Below, piece by piece: positions 1 through 9,788 of a stretch of DNA of 64,000 nucleotides; the stretch's first letter is position 1, and every line of letters starts with the position of its first letter. Made by a program: the position numbers and the translations under genes. Under the pieces are notes generated by a model. That model was not told the origin of the DNA. It did not search any database and saw only the letters and a list, made by a program, of their open reading frames with translations. Source of the stretch: Ruegeria atlantica (GTDB lineage: Bacteria; Pseudomonadota; Alphaproteobacteria; Rhodobacterales; Rhodobacteraceae); NCBI RefSeq assembly GCF_001458195.1, contig NZ_CYPU01000049.1:116451-180450 (forward strand). Reading direction: 5' to 3'.

Positions 1-864
1 GCTTTCAAAGCGCTCGGAGGCGTTTACGCTGTTGCCAAGCTGATAGAAGCGCGCGTCGGCCGCCCTTTGGAAGCAAACGCCTATTTGGATGATTCCATAA
101 AAACCATCGCACGCACGATGACTTTTGTCTGTGCCAGTGCAGGTAATCATGGCATGGCCGTGGCGGCCGGAGCGCGGCTGTTTGGCGCAAAGGCCCGCAT
201 TCACCTTTCTGAGACAGTGCCAGAGGATTTTGCAATTCGCCTGCGGGACAAAGGCGCGGAAGTTGTCCGATCGGGTGACGATTACGAGGCGAGCGTTGCG
301 GCAGCCATAGCCGACGCCGAGGCGTCCGGCGCAATCCACCTCGCCGATGGATCTTGGCCTGGCTATACGGAACCTCCGAAGTTGGTAATGGAAGGCTATA
401 CCGTAATCGCCGAAGAAATGCGGACAGGGTTGCAAAGCTCCGGAAATTGGCCAAGCCACGTTTACTTGCAGGCAGGCGTTGGTGGGCTGGCTGCGGGGAT
501 CGCTTACATGATCCGGTCCACCTGGGCGGTTCAGCCAAAGATCATAGTGGTCGAACCTGATGCGGCCCCTTGCCTTGCCGAAAGCGCCCGGGCAGGACAG
601 ATCGTAACGGTTGAGGGCCCGGTGTCCAATATGGGGCGCTTGGATTGCAAAACGCCTTCTATGTTGGCTTTCGAAATTCTGGAACGGTGCGCCGACGACT
701 GGGTAACGGTCACTGACCTGCAGGCCTTGGACGCTGTAAAACATGCGCGCGATCTGGGCTTTTCCACCACGCCATCTGGCGCAGCGGGGCTTGCAGCCTT
801 GTTGATGGACGAGGCTAAATTGCCGTTGATCGTGCTATCCGAAGGAGACGTTCCCGATGCTTGA
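1..864 (+). CDS. dpaL: Diaminopropionate ammonia-lyase, 5'-truncated by the window
   Basis: PLP-dependent fold-type II lyase that would deaminate 2,3-diaminopropionate to pyruvate and ammonia in the cytoplasm. The frame is open from the first base and starts with AFKALGG, whose lysine corresponds to the PLP Schiff-base lysine of DpaL/YgeX. SAGNHG follows at about residue 48 and binds the cofactor phosphate region. The C-terminus is complete and ends with TGA inside the start of the next gene, an 8-bp overlap. The pairing with an M20 hydrolase recalls ygeX-ygeY of E. coli, suggesting release and breakdown of an acylated diamino acid. The N-terminal part is outside the window. A threonine dehydratase-like relative is possible but less likely. 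Confidence 0.85.
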   Translation, partial: AFKALGGVYAVAKLIEARVGRPLEANAYLDDSIKTIARTMTFVCASAGNHGMAVAAGARLFGAKARIHLSETVPEDFAIRLRDKGAEVVRSGDDYEASVAAAIADAEASGAIHLADGSWPGYTEPPKLVMEGYTVIAEEMRTGLQSSGNWPSHVYLQAGVGGLAAGIAYMIRSTWAVQPKIIVVEPDAAPCLAESARAGQIVTVEGPVSNMGRLDCKTPSMLAFEILERCADDWVTVTDLQALDAVKHARDLGFSTTPSGAAGLAALLMDEAKLPLIVLSEGDVPDA

Positions 865-1981
865 TCTCGTTGCGTTTCGCCGTGATCTGCATGCCCACCC
901 TGAAACAGGCTTCGACCTTGATCGGACCTCGGATCTGATCGCGACCGAGTTGGAACGCGCGGGGCTTGAGGTCACCCGGGGTGTAGGCCGCACGGGTATT
1001 GTGGCCACCCTGCGCCGTGGTCCGGACGAAACCGCAATCGGTTTTCGAGCCGACATGGACGCGCTGCCGATACACGAGGCCACCAACTCGCCGTACCGCT
1101 CGGGAACGGAAGGCAAGTTTCATGGATGTGGCCATGATGGCCACAGCACCATGCTGCTGGGTGCCGCGCTGGAGCTTTCGGCGGACCCGTCTTTTGACCG
1201 CACCATTCACTTCATCTTTCAGCCGGACGAAGAGAACGGAAACGGGGCTGCCGCGATGATCGCGGACGGATTGTTCGAACGTTTCCCGATGGCCGCGATC
1301 TTCGGCCTTCACAACATGCCCGGAATGGAGCTTGGTCGCTTTGCCACGCAAAGGGGCTCATTCTGCGCGTTCGAGGATAATTTTGAGATACGCGTTCAGG
1401 GTCAGGGCGGGCACGCGTCGATGCCGGAAAAAGGCGTTGATCCGATTGTGACAGGTGCCGCAATTGTGCAGCAGTTGCAATCGATCGTCTCTCGCTCGGT
1501 TCCGGCGAGCGAGCATGCAGTGGTTTCCGTTACGGAGTTCCTGACAGACGGCGCGCGCAACATTCTGCCTAGCAACGTAACTCTACGGGGGGATTGCCGG
1601 GGCTTTTCCAGAGATGTGTCCGAGAATATCGAGCGAAGAATGCGCGCCATAGTCGCCGGTGTATGTGCAGCACAAGGCGCTGAGGCGGAGGTTGATTACT
1701 CAACTTCCTTCCGGCCATTGGTGAACGATGCCAGAGCCACAGACATGATCGCGGGTGCCGCTCGTGATGTTGGTAGCGTTGATGCGGATTACGGTCGGGT
1801 AGGATTCTCTGAGGATTTTGCAGAGTTTCTTGCTCACCGCCCCGGGGCCTTCATCTTGATGGGCAACGGAGTGGAGGGGAACAATTCAATGCCGCTTCAT
1901 AACCCATCGTATGATTTCAACGACGAGGCGATCAGACATGGGATCGCGTTCTGGACCAGCACTGCGCAGCGGGAATTTTGA
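857..1981 (+). CDS. M20-family amidohydrolase (hippurate hydrolase-like)
   Basis: A 374-aa metal-dependent amidase/aminoacylase of the M20D type. Visible motifs are FRADMDALPI (about residues 55-65), GCGHDGH with metal ligands at about 90-96, and QPDEENG with the catalytic glutamates at about 122-128; a dimerisation lid lies in the middle and a late metal-binding histidine near MPLHNPSYDFND. Length is normal for the family. It overlaps the upstream lyase by 8 bp and is translationally coupled to it, so it probably deacylates an N-acyl diamino acid that the lyase then destroys. The substrate itself cannot be read from the sequence. Confidence 0.85.
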   Translation: MLDLVAFRRDLHAHPETGFDLDRTSDLIATELERAGLEVTRGVGRTGIVATLRRGPDETAIGFRADMDALPIHEATNSPYRSGTEGKFHGCGHDGHSTMLLGAALELSADPSFDRTIHFIFQPDEENGNGAAAMIADGLFERFPMAAIFGLHNMPGMELGRFATQRGSFCAFEDNFEIRVQGQGGHASMPEKGVDPIVTGAAIVQQLQSIVSRSVPASEHAVVSVTEFLTDGARNILPSNVTLRGDCRGFSRDVSENIERRMRAIVAGVCAAQGAEAEVDYSTSFRPLVNDARATDMIAGAARDVGSVDADYGRVGFSEDFAEFLAHRPGAFILMGNGVEGNNSMPLHNPSYDFNDEAIRHGIAFWTSTAQREF

Positions 1982-2454
1982 TGGCAATTGATGCCTGAAT
2001 AAGCCTTAACGGCGGGCAGTTTATCCTCCCCGCAGTTCCCGATCGAACCTTCCACCGATTTCATGCGGCCAGTGTTTTTTTTGCTGGGCCACTTCGTTGG
2101 GTGACCACCGCTAGGGCCGCATCGAGACCCAGATACATTGCGGGAAGCCGTAGGCGCAAAGCCTCATGATCACGAACTTCGCCCCGGCAGATCGCGGCAA
2201 GTCTGTTTCGTACCGCCGTCTGCGCCATGTGAACCAAAACCACTGGGCGGGTGCTTTTGTCTTATGCCGACGGCAGTTCCCAAAGGTTAATAGATGGTTA
2301 ACATATCTCGGTACTTGATTGCGCGGCGATCTTCTTGTTTTACTGAAAATCAAATCAACCCATGCCCAAACGCGGTGTGAATATACAGTGACATTCGGTA
2401 CCAAAACTCTGAATCTACAGAACTTTATGACGATGCGGGCAATGGAGTAGCAAG
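1982..2454 (+). other. Intergenic region upstream of the prenyl-synthase operon
   Basis: 473 bp without a convincing coding frame on either strand. It should contain the promoter of the next two genes, but no clear -35/-10 pair or hairpin terminator could be fixed by eye. Confidence 0.5.
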
Positions 2455-2931
2455 ATGGATCAAGACGACGGATCATCACGCAATGAGTTTGGGAACCCCG
2501 GCTCGATTGACGATATGGTGGCGATGTATCTGGAGGCGCTTGAGGGTGTTCTGGGCTCGCTGCGGGACTACAGCGAAAAGGGTGCACGGGTCGAACCCGA
2601 CGTGATGTTTCTGCTTGCGCAGGCACAAGCGCGTTGGCTTAGCTCGGCTTTGCGGTACTGGCGGCAAATCGCGACCATCGTCTCGACCCAAGGGACGGAC
2701 GCGATCGAAGCAACCATACCCAACACGGATGGCCCGTCGCTGGAAGCCAGACAACTGATCGTGTTGGACAAGGCCCGTGCCGTGTTGCGCGAAATATCGG
2801 ATCTGTCGCTGAGTGAGGCAAAACTGTTGCAACGTGATCTAATGGAAATCGAGGCCGAGCTTCGCAAGTCAGTCGGCCCCGTGGGTAATGACCGGGAAGG
2901 CCCCCATCGCTATGCAAAATCCAAACCATGA
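2455..2931 (+). CDS. Hypothetical helical protein coupled to a prenyl synthase
   Basis: A 158-aa acidic protein that I do not recognise. It looks almost entirely helical, without signal peptide or membrane segment. The middle (about 60-85, rich in Q, A, R and W) slightly recalls phasin/PhaE-type amphipathic helices, but that is weak. Its stop overlaps the ATG of the polyprenyl synthetase as ATGA, so the two are translationally coupled and probably work together. The start ATG at 2455 follows a purine-rich stretch (GGAGTAGCAAG), a usable ribosome binding site. Confidence 0.7.
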   Translation: MDQDDGSSRNEFGNPGSIDDMVAMYLEALEGVLGSLRDYSEKGARVEPDVMFLLAQAQARWLSSALRYWRQIATIVSTQGTDAIEATIPNTDGPSLEARQLIVLDKARAVLREISDLSLSEAKLLQRDLMEIEAELRKSVGPVGNDREGPHRYAKSKP

Positions 2932-3863
2932 ATAACGAAGGTGCCCGCGCCGATTGGGTGATACCGGAACTGGGATTTGAGTCTGAGACCGAACGGTTGC
3001 GCACTGCCATCGGCGCGTGGGTTGAATCCACACCCGAAGAGATGCGGCCGCAGTTGGAAGAACAGTTTCTGGCCGGCTCAAAGTACTTTCGCCCGTTGAC
3101 CATATTTGCCTGCCAGACGGCTGTGGGCAGCGAAGAGATCACGGATGAGACCATCCAGTCGGCCGTAACGCTTGAACTGTTTCACAACATGACGCTGGTT
3201 GTGGACGACATTTTGGACCAGTCGGACGAGCGGCGTGGCAAACCGACCATGCACACGGCTTTTGGGCAACTTGCGGCGCTGATGACGTCTGGGTTCATGG
3301 TTGCGGAAGGCTATCGGATGATGGCGACCGAGCCGCAGGTGGTCGGGTTGTTGTCCGAGTTGATGTCCCGACTTGGCGCGGCTGAGATCGCGCAGTGGGA
3401 CAGCCGCACGATGCCGCGGGGGGTCGAGGATTGGCGCAAGCTGGCGCAGGAAGACACCGGTTCGATGTTTGAGGTGGCTGCTTGTCTCGGCGACCGTAGC
3501 GAGGGTTTGCGCCATTTCGGAGGTCTGTTGGGCACCTTGTATCACGCCTGCGATGACGTGTCCGACGTGCGTGGAACCGAAGCCCTGGGTGGCGGCGGTG
3601 AAGAGGATATCCGCGACGGAATTCTAACCCTGCCGGCCGCGATAGCTGTACGCGAACCTGCAATTGCCGAAATGTTCCGCGATCCGAACCCGGGCAATTA
3701 CGACGCGCTGGCCGAGGCCTTTCGCGCCGCTTTGCCAGAAGCCGAGGCAGAGTTGGACCGGATCGCTGCAAGCGCGATAGCTGAGGCAAATCGATTTGCC
3801 CGGAACCCCAAAAAGCTGATCACACTTGTGGATCGCACGCGGGCTTTAGGCGAAGCCCGCTGA
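2928..3863 (+). CDS. Polyprenyl diphosphate synthase family protein
   Basis: A 311-aa trans-isoprenyl diphosphate synthase that would condense isopentenyl diphosphate with an allylic diphosphate. The first Asp-rich motif is VVDDILDQSDERRGKPT (about residues 86-102). The second is reduced to DDVSD (about 209-213) followed by EEDIRDGILTLP, which still matches the usual conserved block. The chain is slightly short for a long-chain (octa/decaprenyl) enzyme. It is coupled to the upstream helical protein and ends tail-to-tail with the cyclase gene, the two stops forming TGATCA. A desaturase-like FAD enzyme lies beyond, which suggests a dedicated isoprenoid product rather than ubiquinone side-chain synthesis. 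Product length cannot be told. Confidence 0.85.
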   Translation: MNNEGARADWVIPELGFESETERLRTAIGAWVESTPEEMRPQLEEQFLAGSKYFRPLTIFACQTAVGSEEITDETIQSAVTLELFHNMTLVVDDILDQSDERRGKPTMHTAFGQLAALMTSGFMVAEGYRMMATEPQVVGLLSELMSRLGAAEIAQWDSRTMPRGVEDWRKLAQEDTGSMFEVAACLGDRSEGLRHFGGLLGTLYHACDDVSDVRGTEALGGGGEEDIRDGILTLPAAIAVREPAIAEMFRDPNPGNYDALAEAFRAALPEAEAELDRIAASAIAEANRFARNPKKLITLVDRTRALGEAR

Positions 3864-3866
3864 TCA
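3861..3866. other. Tail-to-tail stop codons sharing no spacer
   Basis: The + strand TGA of the prenyl synthase (3861-3863) and the - strand TGA of the cyclase (3864-3866) abut as the palindrome TGATCA. There is no room for a terminator between the two genes, so their transcripts must overlap at the 3' ends. Confidence 0.9.
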
Positions 3867-6800
3867 CAAATAGGCCTGTGCCGCTGTCAGATATTGGTTG
3901 TCGAGCCCTTCTTCGAACTGCGCCACCAGCGGTTCGATAAGCGCGCGTTGCGCGTCTTTCGCGGGCTGCAAAGATGCCAACCCCAAAGCTGCGCGCAGTT
4001 GCCATGCCAACGCGGAACGGCTTTCGGCAGCGTCAAATGCAGCGCGATAATGCCGCTCTGCGTCACTGGTATCGCCACGTTTCTGCGCCAGTTCCCCTTT
4101 GACCAGACTCAGGTCAAGTAGGTGGTTCAGTTCGCCGCCAACTTGCAGTGGTTGGTCAAGATCGTCCAGAACACGGGCGGCGTCCTCGATCCGATCCTGC
4201 GCCAGCAGCAGGCGCGCGTGATTGGCTTCAAAGCAGACGCGGTGGTAATGGACACCGGCATTCTTACAGGCAGCAACGGCGGTGGCCGTGATCTTTTCGG
4301 CCTCTTCCAGTTGACCGAGTTTTGCCATGGCCCGGGCGCGCCAGAATGATGCCCAGACACCCAGGAACCTATAGCCATATTCTCCGGCAACTGCGCTGCA
4401 TTCTTCGGTCAGGTCCATGACCTGTTCCCAGTCACCATTCCAGTCGTGAATGCGGATCACACCGTTCGAAAGGGCATATACAAGCGAGTAGGGGTCTGGC
4501 AGCGACCGGGTGTAATTCAGGATGTCATTACCAGCCTTCACCGCCTGATCCGGGCGGCCCAGAGACCAAAGCGCCGCTGCCCGGAAACATTCTGAGATCA
4601 CTTTGGGTTCTGCGGCCGACAGGCGTGGCCCGGGCTGGTCCCAAATGCCTTCTTCATAAAGCTGCAGTACCCGTTCGCCATAACGCACCGACTCGGCGTA
4701 GTCGCCACGGTTGAAATGCGACCATGCCTGCATCGAGGCGGAATAGACTTCATAACGGGTGTTGCCGCTGCGCGTCGCCTCGTCAGCAAGCGCCGCAAAG
4801 GTATCATGCCCTGAGCTTACGTCGCCACGCATGGTTTCGAAGGCCCCGATCCCGTATAGAACCGCGACGCGCAGGTCTGGATCGTCAACATCCAAAAATA
4901 GCTCGCGGGCGCGCTCAAATGCGGTCTGCGCCTGTGGCGAGGCGTAGCTGGTCGCCGCAAAATGCACCACGCCAATGGTCGACTGCAGTTGCAGCTCCAG
5001 CTTTGCGCGATCCGTCAGGTCATCGACCTCTCCAACATATTCCAAACCATTGCTGAGTTGAGCGAGCGCTTCTTTCATCGAAGCCCGGCCCCACGCGGAT
5101 TTACCTGCCGTCAGCCAATAGGGGACTGACCGGTCACCAAGTCCGGCGGCAACAAAGTGGTTTGCCACCTGTTCCGGACCGGACTTGCAACGTTCAGGGA
5201 ATTTTTCTTCCAGCGTTTCGGCAATCTTTCCATGTAATTGCTGCCGCCGCCGCCGCAATATAGATCGATACGCAGCCTCCTGAATCAAGGCATGGCGGAA
5301 CATCAGGCTTTGGCCGGTTTGGTCCGGGTATGCGAGGTCTGCGTCACCCAGTTGCGAAAGCGAATCCGAGAGCTCGGGCAGCGGAGTTCCGGTCACCTGA
5401 GACAGCAGGTCGACATCGAATTCCCGGCCGATCACAGCGCCGATCTGGGCGTATTCGCGGGCAGCCCCCAGCTTGTCGAGACGCGCCATCAAACTGTCTT
5501 GCAGGGTTTCAGGCACCAAATCCGCACTGTTTCTGAATTCCATCGCAGAGCGGGTCAGCTCTTCGGCAAATAGCGGCACGCCGTCCGATCGTTCCAGCAG
5601 TTGCTGGCGCTGTTCAGGAGAAAACGTATCCGACCCTGTCATGCTGTCCAAAAGCTCTTCGACTTCTGCGGGTTTGAGGCGCGCCAGTTCGCAGGTGATC
5701 AGGTGATCTGCCTGCCAGTCATGGGTGAATTCCGGCCTGCAGGTCACAAGCAACAAGATCTGATGATCGGCGAGTTTGGCGGCGAATTTGGTCAGCAAAT
5801 CCAGCGATGTGGGGTCGATCCAGTGCAGGTCTTCGAAATGCACCATAAGAGGTGCCCGCTTAGCCTGCACGATGACCTGTTCGATTAGCATGTCGATCGT
5901 ACGGGTTTTTTGCAGTTCGGGCGACAGGTTCAGCGGTGGATACCTGTCACAGGGCAGAGAAAACAACGACGCCATTAGGGCGCGCGCTTCGTTCAGATTA
6001 TCTTCGGCGACTACCAGTTTTTCCAGCTTGTCTAACCTGGCGTTACTATCATCCTCTTCAGTGAACCCAAGCAAGGTCTCGATCTGACGGCGGATGGGAT
6101 ACAGGGCCGTGTTCTCGAAGTAGTGCGCGGATTGCAGGTGAAGGACGGTGGCGCCTTCGCCCTTGGCCTGATCAACCACCTCATATGTTAGGCGGCTTTT
6201 GCCAATGCCGGCCTCACCAGAGACAAGGCAGACACGCCCCTTGCCTGACTTGGCATCCTCCCAGGCTGACATCAAGTGCGTCCGCTCGGGCATGCGACCG
6301 ACCAGTGGTGTAAGTTGCCGCCGTGCCGAGTTGACGGTGAACCGGTCCTGACGCTGTGCCGTGGATATTACACGCCAAGCTACCTGACCGGGGTCAAACC
6401 CCTTCAGGTGGATGTTCTCTAGCGCTTCATAGACGAACATATCCCCTAACAGCGAGTGCGTCTTGTTGCCGATTACGATCTGCCCTGGCTTTGCCAACCC
6501 CTGTAGTCGGGCGGCAAGATTTGGCGTATCCCCAGCCACGGCAGAGGTTGAGTTCACTCCGATCTGGTCGAGATCACCGGCCACAACCAAGCCACTTGCA
6601 ATGCCGATGCGGGCCTGCAGGCGGTCACCTGCTGCAGTATCCAGCCCGGCGACGGCCTCGACAATCTCCAAAGCCGCGCGGCATGCGCGTTCAGCCGCGT
6701 CCTCCTGGGCGACCGGATAGCCAAAATAGACCACAACGCCATCACCAAGGTATTGGGCCACGTGCCCCCTGGCATCTTTGACCAACTGCGAAACAGTATC

Positions 6801-7145
6801 CTGATACAACGCCATAAGATCGCGATAGTCTTCGGGATCAAGCCGCGCCGACAGGGCGGTCGAGCCAACCAGATCACAAAACATGATTGTAAGGTGCCGC
6901 CGTTCGGCGCTTTCCTCACCCGTCATAGCTCCGCTGGGTCTGGGCTGTGCCGCGTCCGGCTTCATCGCCGCGATCGCCTTGCTGATCTTGAGCCGATGAC
7001 CCAACACCGTGACACCCATTTCTCTGAGATGGTCACCGGTCACATCTTCAAGAATGTCCAGGTCGATACCGTTCTCATCAAATAGTGTGGTGTATTGTGG
7101 CAGGCCAATTTCGTTCAGCCATGCCGCAATTGATTTAGTAGTCAT
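3864..7145 (-). CDS. SAM-domain/class III nucleotide cyclase/AAA ATPase/TPR protein
   Basis: A 1093-aa multidomain signalling protein. Residues 1-62 form a SAM domain. A class III adenylate/guanylate cyclase domain spans about 82-265, with metal aspartates in FCDLVGST and YLGDGVVVYFG and the Asn/Arg pair in PNLAARLQ, so it should be active. Next is an AAA/LuxR-type ATPase with Walker A SGEAGIGKSRL (about 310-320) and Walker B-like MVHFEDLHWID, then a long TPR-like C-terminus. No membrane segment is seen. The cyclase may make cAMP in response to protein-protein inputs through the TPR and SAM parts. It is transcribed downstream of the FAD enzyme with a 33-bp gap. The ligand sensed is unknown. 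Confidence 0.9.
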   Translation of the reverse strand: MTTKSIAAWLNEIGLPQYTTLFDENGIDLDILEDVTGDHLREMGVTVLGHRLKISKAIAAMKPDAAQPRPSGAMTGEESAERRHLTIMFCDLVGSTALSARLDPEDYRDLMALYQDTVSQLVKDARGHVAQYLGDGVVVYFGYPVAQEDAAERACRAALEIVEAVAGLDTAAGDRLQARIGIASGLVVAGDLDQIGVNSTSAVAGDTPNLAARLQGLAKPGQIVIGNKTHSLLGDMFVYEALENIHLKGFDPGQVAWRVISTAQRQDRFTVNSARRQLTPLVGRMPERTHLMSAWEDAKSGKGRVCLVSGEAGIGKSRLTYEVVDQAKGEGATVLHLQSAHYFENTALYPIRRQIETLLGFTEEDDSNARLDKLEKLVVAEDNLNEARALMASLFSLPCDRYPPLNLSPELQKTRTIDMLIEQVIVQAKRAPLMVHFEDLHWIDPTSLDLLTKFAAKLADHQILLLVTCRPEFTHDWQADHLITCELARLKPAEVEELLDSMTGSDTFSPEQRQQLLERSDGVPLFAEELTRSAMEFRNSADLVPETLQDSLMARLDKLGAAREYAQIGAVIGREFDVDLLSQVTGTPLPELSDSLSQLGDADLAYPDQTGQSLMFRHALIQEAAYRSILRRRRQQLHGKIAETLEEKFPERCKSGPEQVANHFVAAGLGDRSVPYWLTAGKSAWGRASMKEALAQLSNGLEYVGEVDDLTDRAKLELQLQSTIGVVHFAATSYASPQAQTAFERARELFLDVDDPDLRVAVLYGIGAFETMRGDVSSGHDTFAALADEATRSGNTRYEVYSASMQAWSHFNRGDYAESVRYGERVLQLYEEGIWDQPGPRLSAAEPKVISECFRAAALWSLGRPDQAVKAGNDILNYTRSLPDPYSLVYALSNGVIRIHDWNGDWEQVMDLTEECSAVAGEYGYRFLGVWASFWRARAMAKLGQLEEAEKITATAVAACKNAGVHYHRVCFEANHARLLLAQDRIEDAARVLDDLDQPLQVGGELNHLLDLSLVKGELAQKRGDTSDAERHYRAAFDAAESRSALAWQLRAALGLASLQPAKDAQRALIEPLVAQFEEGLDNQYLTAAQAYL

Positions 7146-7178
7146 CAGTCGTCTCTTATTCGTGCGAGGTATTCTTGG

Positions 7179-8966
7179 TTACTTTTTACGGGGCTTGCCG
7201 TCTTCTGTATAGTTCCAGAACATTGGACCCAGGCCCAAAGTCTTTTCGTTCCACTTACTTGCAGGCAGCCAATCCGTAAACAGCGAACCAAGATTCTCGG
7301 GGTTCGGTGTGAATTTTGACTTCGGAAACTTGAAGTCTTTCGGTGGCCATAGCTTATTGATCCCCAGCGCTTTGTCCGCAAGCGTCCAGGCTTTGGCACT
7401 GGCGGCATAAGGTGCCCAGGCGATCTTGAGCGTCTGAAACATCTGACTGGGATAGAAATCGGGTGTGATTACTTCGACTGGTTTACCCGCATCGCCTTTG
7501 TCCGGTTCTCTTTGCGCGGCCTGACGGACGCCTTCTGCTGCGATCAGCCCTGTTGCACAAGCTCCTTCGACGGTCGAAACATCTGCGAAATTTCTGACGT
7601 AAGTCCCGGCAAGAAACAGGTTCTCGAACTTGGTGTTGACCTCGGGGCGATGTTCCCAGCTGCCGGTTAGATTGGCAAAAAGCTCTTCGCCCGTATTTGT
7701 GTCGACAGAGGTCTGGAACAGATCGATATCGGCCTCGGTTATCTCTAACTTGGCAGTGATTTCTCGCAGAATATAGTCGATTGCGGTTTTGGGGCTTTTG
7801 AGATCCAGAATGAGGTTCTGGTTTTCGTCTCGGCGTTCGGGTTTTACAGACAACAGCGATTTGAAATCCGATACCGTCACATAAAGGAATGTGTTTTTGA
7901 GGCCCCATGTCGCCGAGTAGTTTAGGAACGTCATCTCATAGGGCGTATCCATGAAAACCACCACTTCCGTAGGGATGCCGGGTAGTTTCCGCTTGAGATA
8001 AAGCTCCACCGACGCCATCGGCTCGGCTTCCAGATATCGCAACTGGCCCAGGTCAGGGTCGGCATTGTACAAATCATCGGTCACCATCGATGCCATCCCA
8101 CCAGGTGTAATGCTGATGATTACGTTCTCATCGCTTACATCGTCGACGATGTCTTTCTTTGCGACCTTCCAATCGGGATTAACCGATGGCGACTTGGTCA
8201 CCTTGTCGAACACCAGCCGCTCGATCCGAGTTCCATCCTCACTGGGATGAACTTCGCGAAGTCGGTGACGGTACTTGAGTTCGAACCGGTCACCAAACTG
8301 CTTGAGCTTGGCATGGAAAGGATCAATCAGGGTGTCCTTCTTGGACCCATCAAACAGCCAGAGCTGCGGAACCGGAACGCGGTTGCCGTACTTCAGGAAT
8401 GTTTTGTAGCTGCGCGCTGAGGCTTGCCAGCTGTCGATGGCCCAGACGGTCTGCCAGATCTTCTCATGAAGTTGGGCGACCTCATCGGTGCAATAGGGCC
8501 GTCCACGCAACCAGCCGTTGAACGACATTCGGTCAAGCTTGTCATCTTCACTGTCCGGGATCGAAAGCAGATCGACCATCGAATACATGAACAGGAAGAG
8601 TTCAGCAGGCGGCGCCGCGCCGCCGGTGAGATTGCGATAGAAATCCTGAATGCCGCCCGGGTTCACCATTTCCGGCATGTTGTCGAGATCACCGTCATAG
8701 AGGAACTTGAAGGCTTCACGCGGTGTAAAGTTGTCTTCGATCCCCAAATCTTCTGCGACCGACCAGAAGTTGTAATACCAATTGCACAGCATGTGATAGC
8801 TGTGCTCGCGCGGATAATCACCGTGGTCGTGCTCCTTATGGGATCGCAACATTCCACCAATGAAATTGTCCTGCTCATACAGTGTGACGTGGTATCCCCG
8901 CTCCAACAAACGAAGCGCCGCGGTGAGCCCAGCAATCCCGGCCCCGACGATAGTTACCTTATGCAT
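7179..8966 (-). CDS. FAD-dependent amine oxidase/phytoene desaturase-like protein
   Basis: A 595-aa FAD enzyme. The N-terminal dinucleotide-binding motif is VTIVGAGIAGLTAALRLL, and a C-terminal FAD block reads GTYVRNFADVSTVEGACATG, as in phytoene/zeta-carotene desaturases and related squalene-modifying oxidoreductases. I place the start at 8966 because GGGGGA sits 6 bases upstream; an in-frame ATG at 8972 directly abuts that site and a longer frame reaches 9023. It is upstream of the cyclase on the same strand. With the prenyl synthase nearby it probably acts on an isoprenoid, but the substrate is not determined. Confidence 0.8.
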   Translation of the reverse strand: MHKVTIVGAGIAGLTAALRLLERGYHVTLYEQDNFIGGMLRSHKEHDHGDYPREHSYHMLCNWYYNFWSVAEDLGIEDNFTPREAFKFLYDGDLDNMPEMVNPGGIQDFYRNLTGGAAPPAELFLFMYSMVDLLSIPDSEDDKLDRMSFNGWLRGRPYCTDEVAQLHEKIWQTVWAIDSWQASARSYKTFLKYGNRVPVPQLWLFDGSKKDTLIDPFHAKLKQFGDRFELKYRHRLREVHPSEDGTRIERLVFDKVTKSPSVNPDWKVAKKDIVDDVSDENVIISITPGGMASMVTDDLYNADPDLGQLRYLEAEPMASVELYLKRKLPGIPTEVVVFMDTPYEMTFLNYSATWGLKNTFLYVTVSDFKSLLSVKPERRDENQNLILDLKSPKTAIDYILREITAKLEITEADIDLFQTSVDTNTGEELFANLTGSWEHRPEVNTKFENLFLAGTYVRNFADVSTVEGACATGLIAAEGVRQAAQREPDKGDAGKPVEVITPDFYPSQMFQTLKIAWAPYAASAKAWTLADKALGINKLWPPKDFKFPKSKFTPNPENLGSLFTDWLPASKWNEKTLGLGPMFWNYTEDGKPRKK

Positions 8967-9643
8967 GCTCATTCCCCCGGTTTTCTGCGTCACAAGCCTG
9001 CAATCCCAGACCGGCGCCGTCAAAACATATCTAAGGTTACGCTGCTTGGGGCAACAAAGGAAACTGTTTCAGAGTGTTGCAGGGAAATGAACTGTGCCGA
9101 ATCACTCATTCCTAGATTAAGGGGCCTTGGTTCGCGTTCCGTGGTGCACCCTTTGTTTTGGCTGCGCTCGTGAAATCGCAAAAGTGACCGCCAGCCGGGG
9201 CGCTGGCTCGAAATCCGCACATTGAGCCGTTAAGGCCCAATCGAATACCTTTTTATTAAAACAAGAAGAACTGTCTGTGCTGAGTGTGAAGTTTCGAGGA
9301 CCAGAATTTGTTGCCCCAAGCCAACAAGATTGCGACACTTCGTTTCAGTCCGTGTAATCTGAACTGCTGGATGCCAGAAAGACGGCCGATTTCGCAGTTT
9401 GCTTGTGGTTATCGAAACAAATACTCTGACGACGGACAAAGTCGAGCGGTTCTACGGTGTTCAACCTTACGAAATAGCCACGTGCGCATGATAAGCCGAG
9501 AACCCACGAATTAGACATCACCTACATTACAGAGAGGAGAGAAAGCTATAGCATTAGCTTGGCTAGTGTTTGCAGTCCCAGCGGATACCTACAGGGAGGA
9601 CTTTGGTCACTAAACGCAGCATCCTTGCTTTTTAAGGGGAATT
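8967..9643. other. Intergenic region between the FAD enzyme and the island
   Basis: About 680 bp of chromosomal DNA containing the promoter region of the FAD-enzyme operon. I see no credible gene in it; the short open frames lack binding sites and protein-like composition. Confidence 0.5.
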
Positions 9644-9657
9644 TGGTAGCGGAGGAG
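9644..9657 (+). repeat. Left attachment repeat of the island (attL)
   Basis: The 14 bases TGGTAGCGGAGGAG are identical to 23856-23869, which is the 3' end of the tRNA-Met gene including its CCA tail (reverse strand). The sequence continues differently (ACTACG here, GGACTTG in the tRNA). It lies 131 bp before the integrase start. This is the pattern left by tRNA-targeting tyrosine integrases. Confidence 0.85.
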
Positions 9658-9702
9658 ACTACGCAACCACCCTAACGTGCCATAATCACACATGCATTTA
9701 GG

Positions 9703-9764
9703 TCATATATGTAAAGCCATATACCTAACCTGACAAAACCTGTAGTTACGGACGGTAACGTTAA
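9703..9764. promoter_or_regulatory. Integrase-upstream motif cluster
   Basis: Between the left attachment repeat and the integrase lie TCATATA (9703), CCATATAC (9717) and the palindromic core in GTAACGTTA (about 9755). The same words recur just downstream of the integrase at 10984-11036. They could be integrase arm sites, excisionase sites or repressor operators. Assignment is inference from repetition only. Confidence 0.4.
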
Positions 9765-9788
9765 ATCAGGGCACAATCAGGACACAGC

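Noticed and set aside
9024..9640. Short frames upstream of the island
   Set aside because: None has a ribosome binding site, a recognised motif or natural composition.
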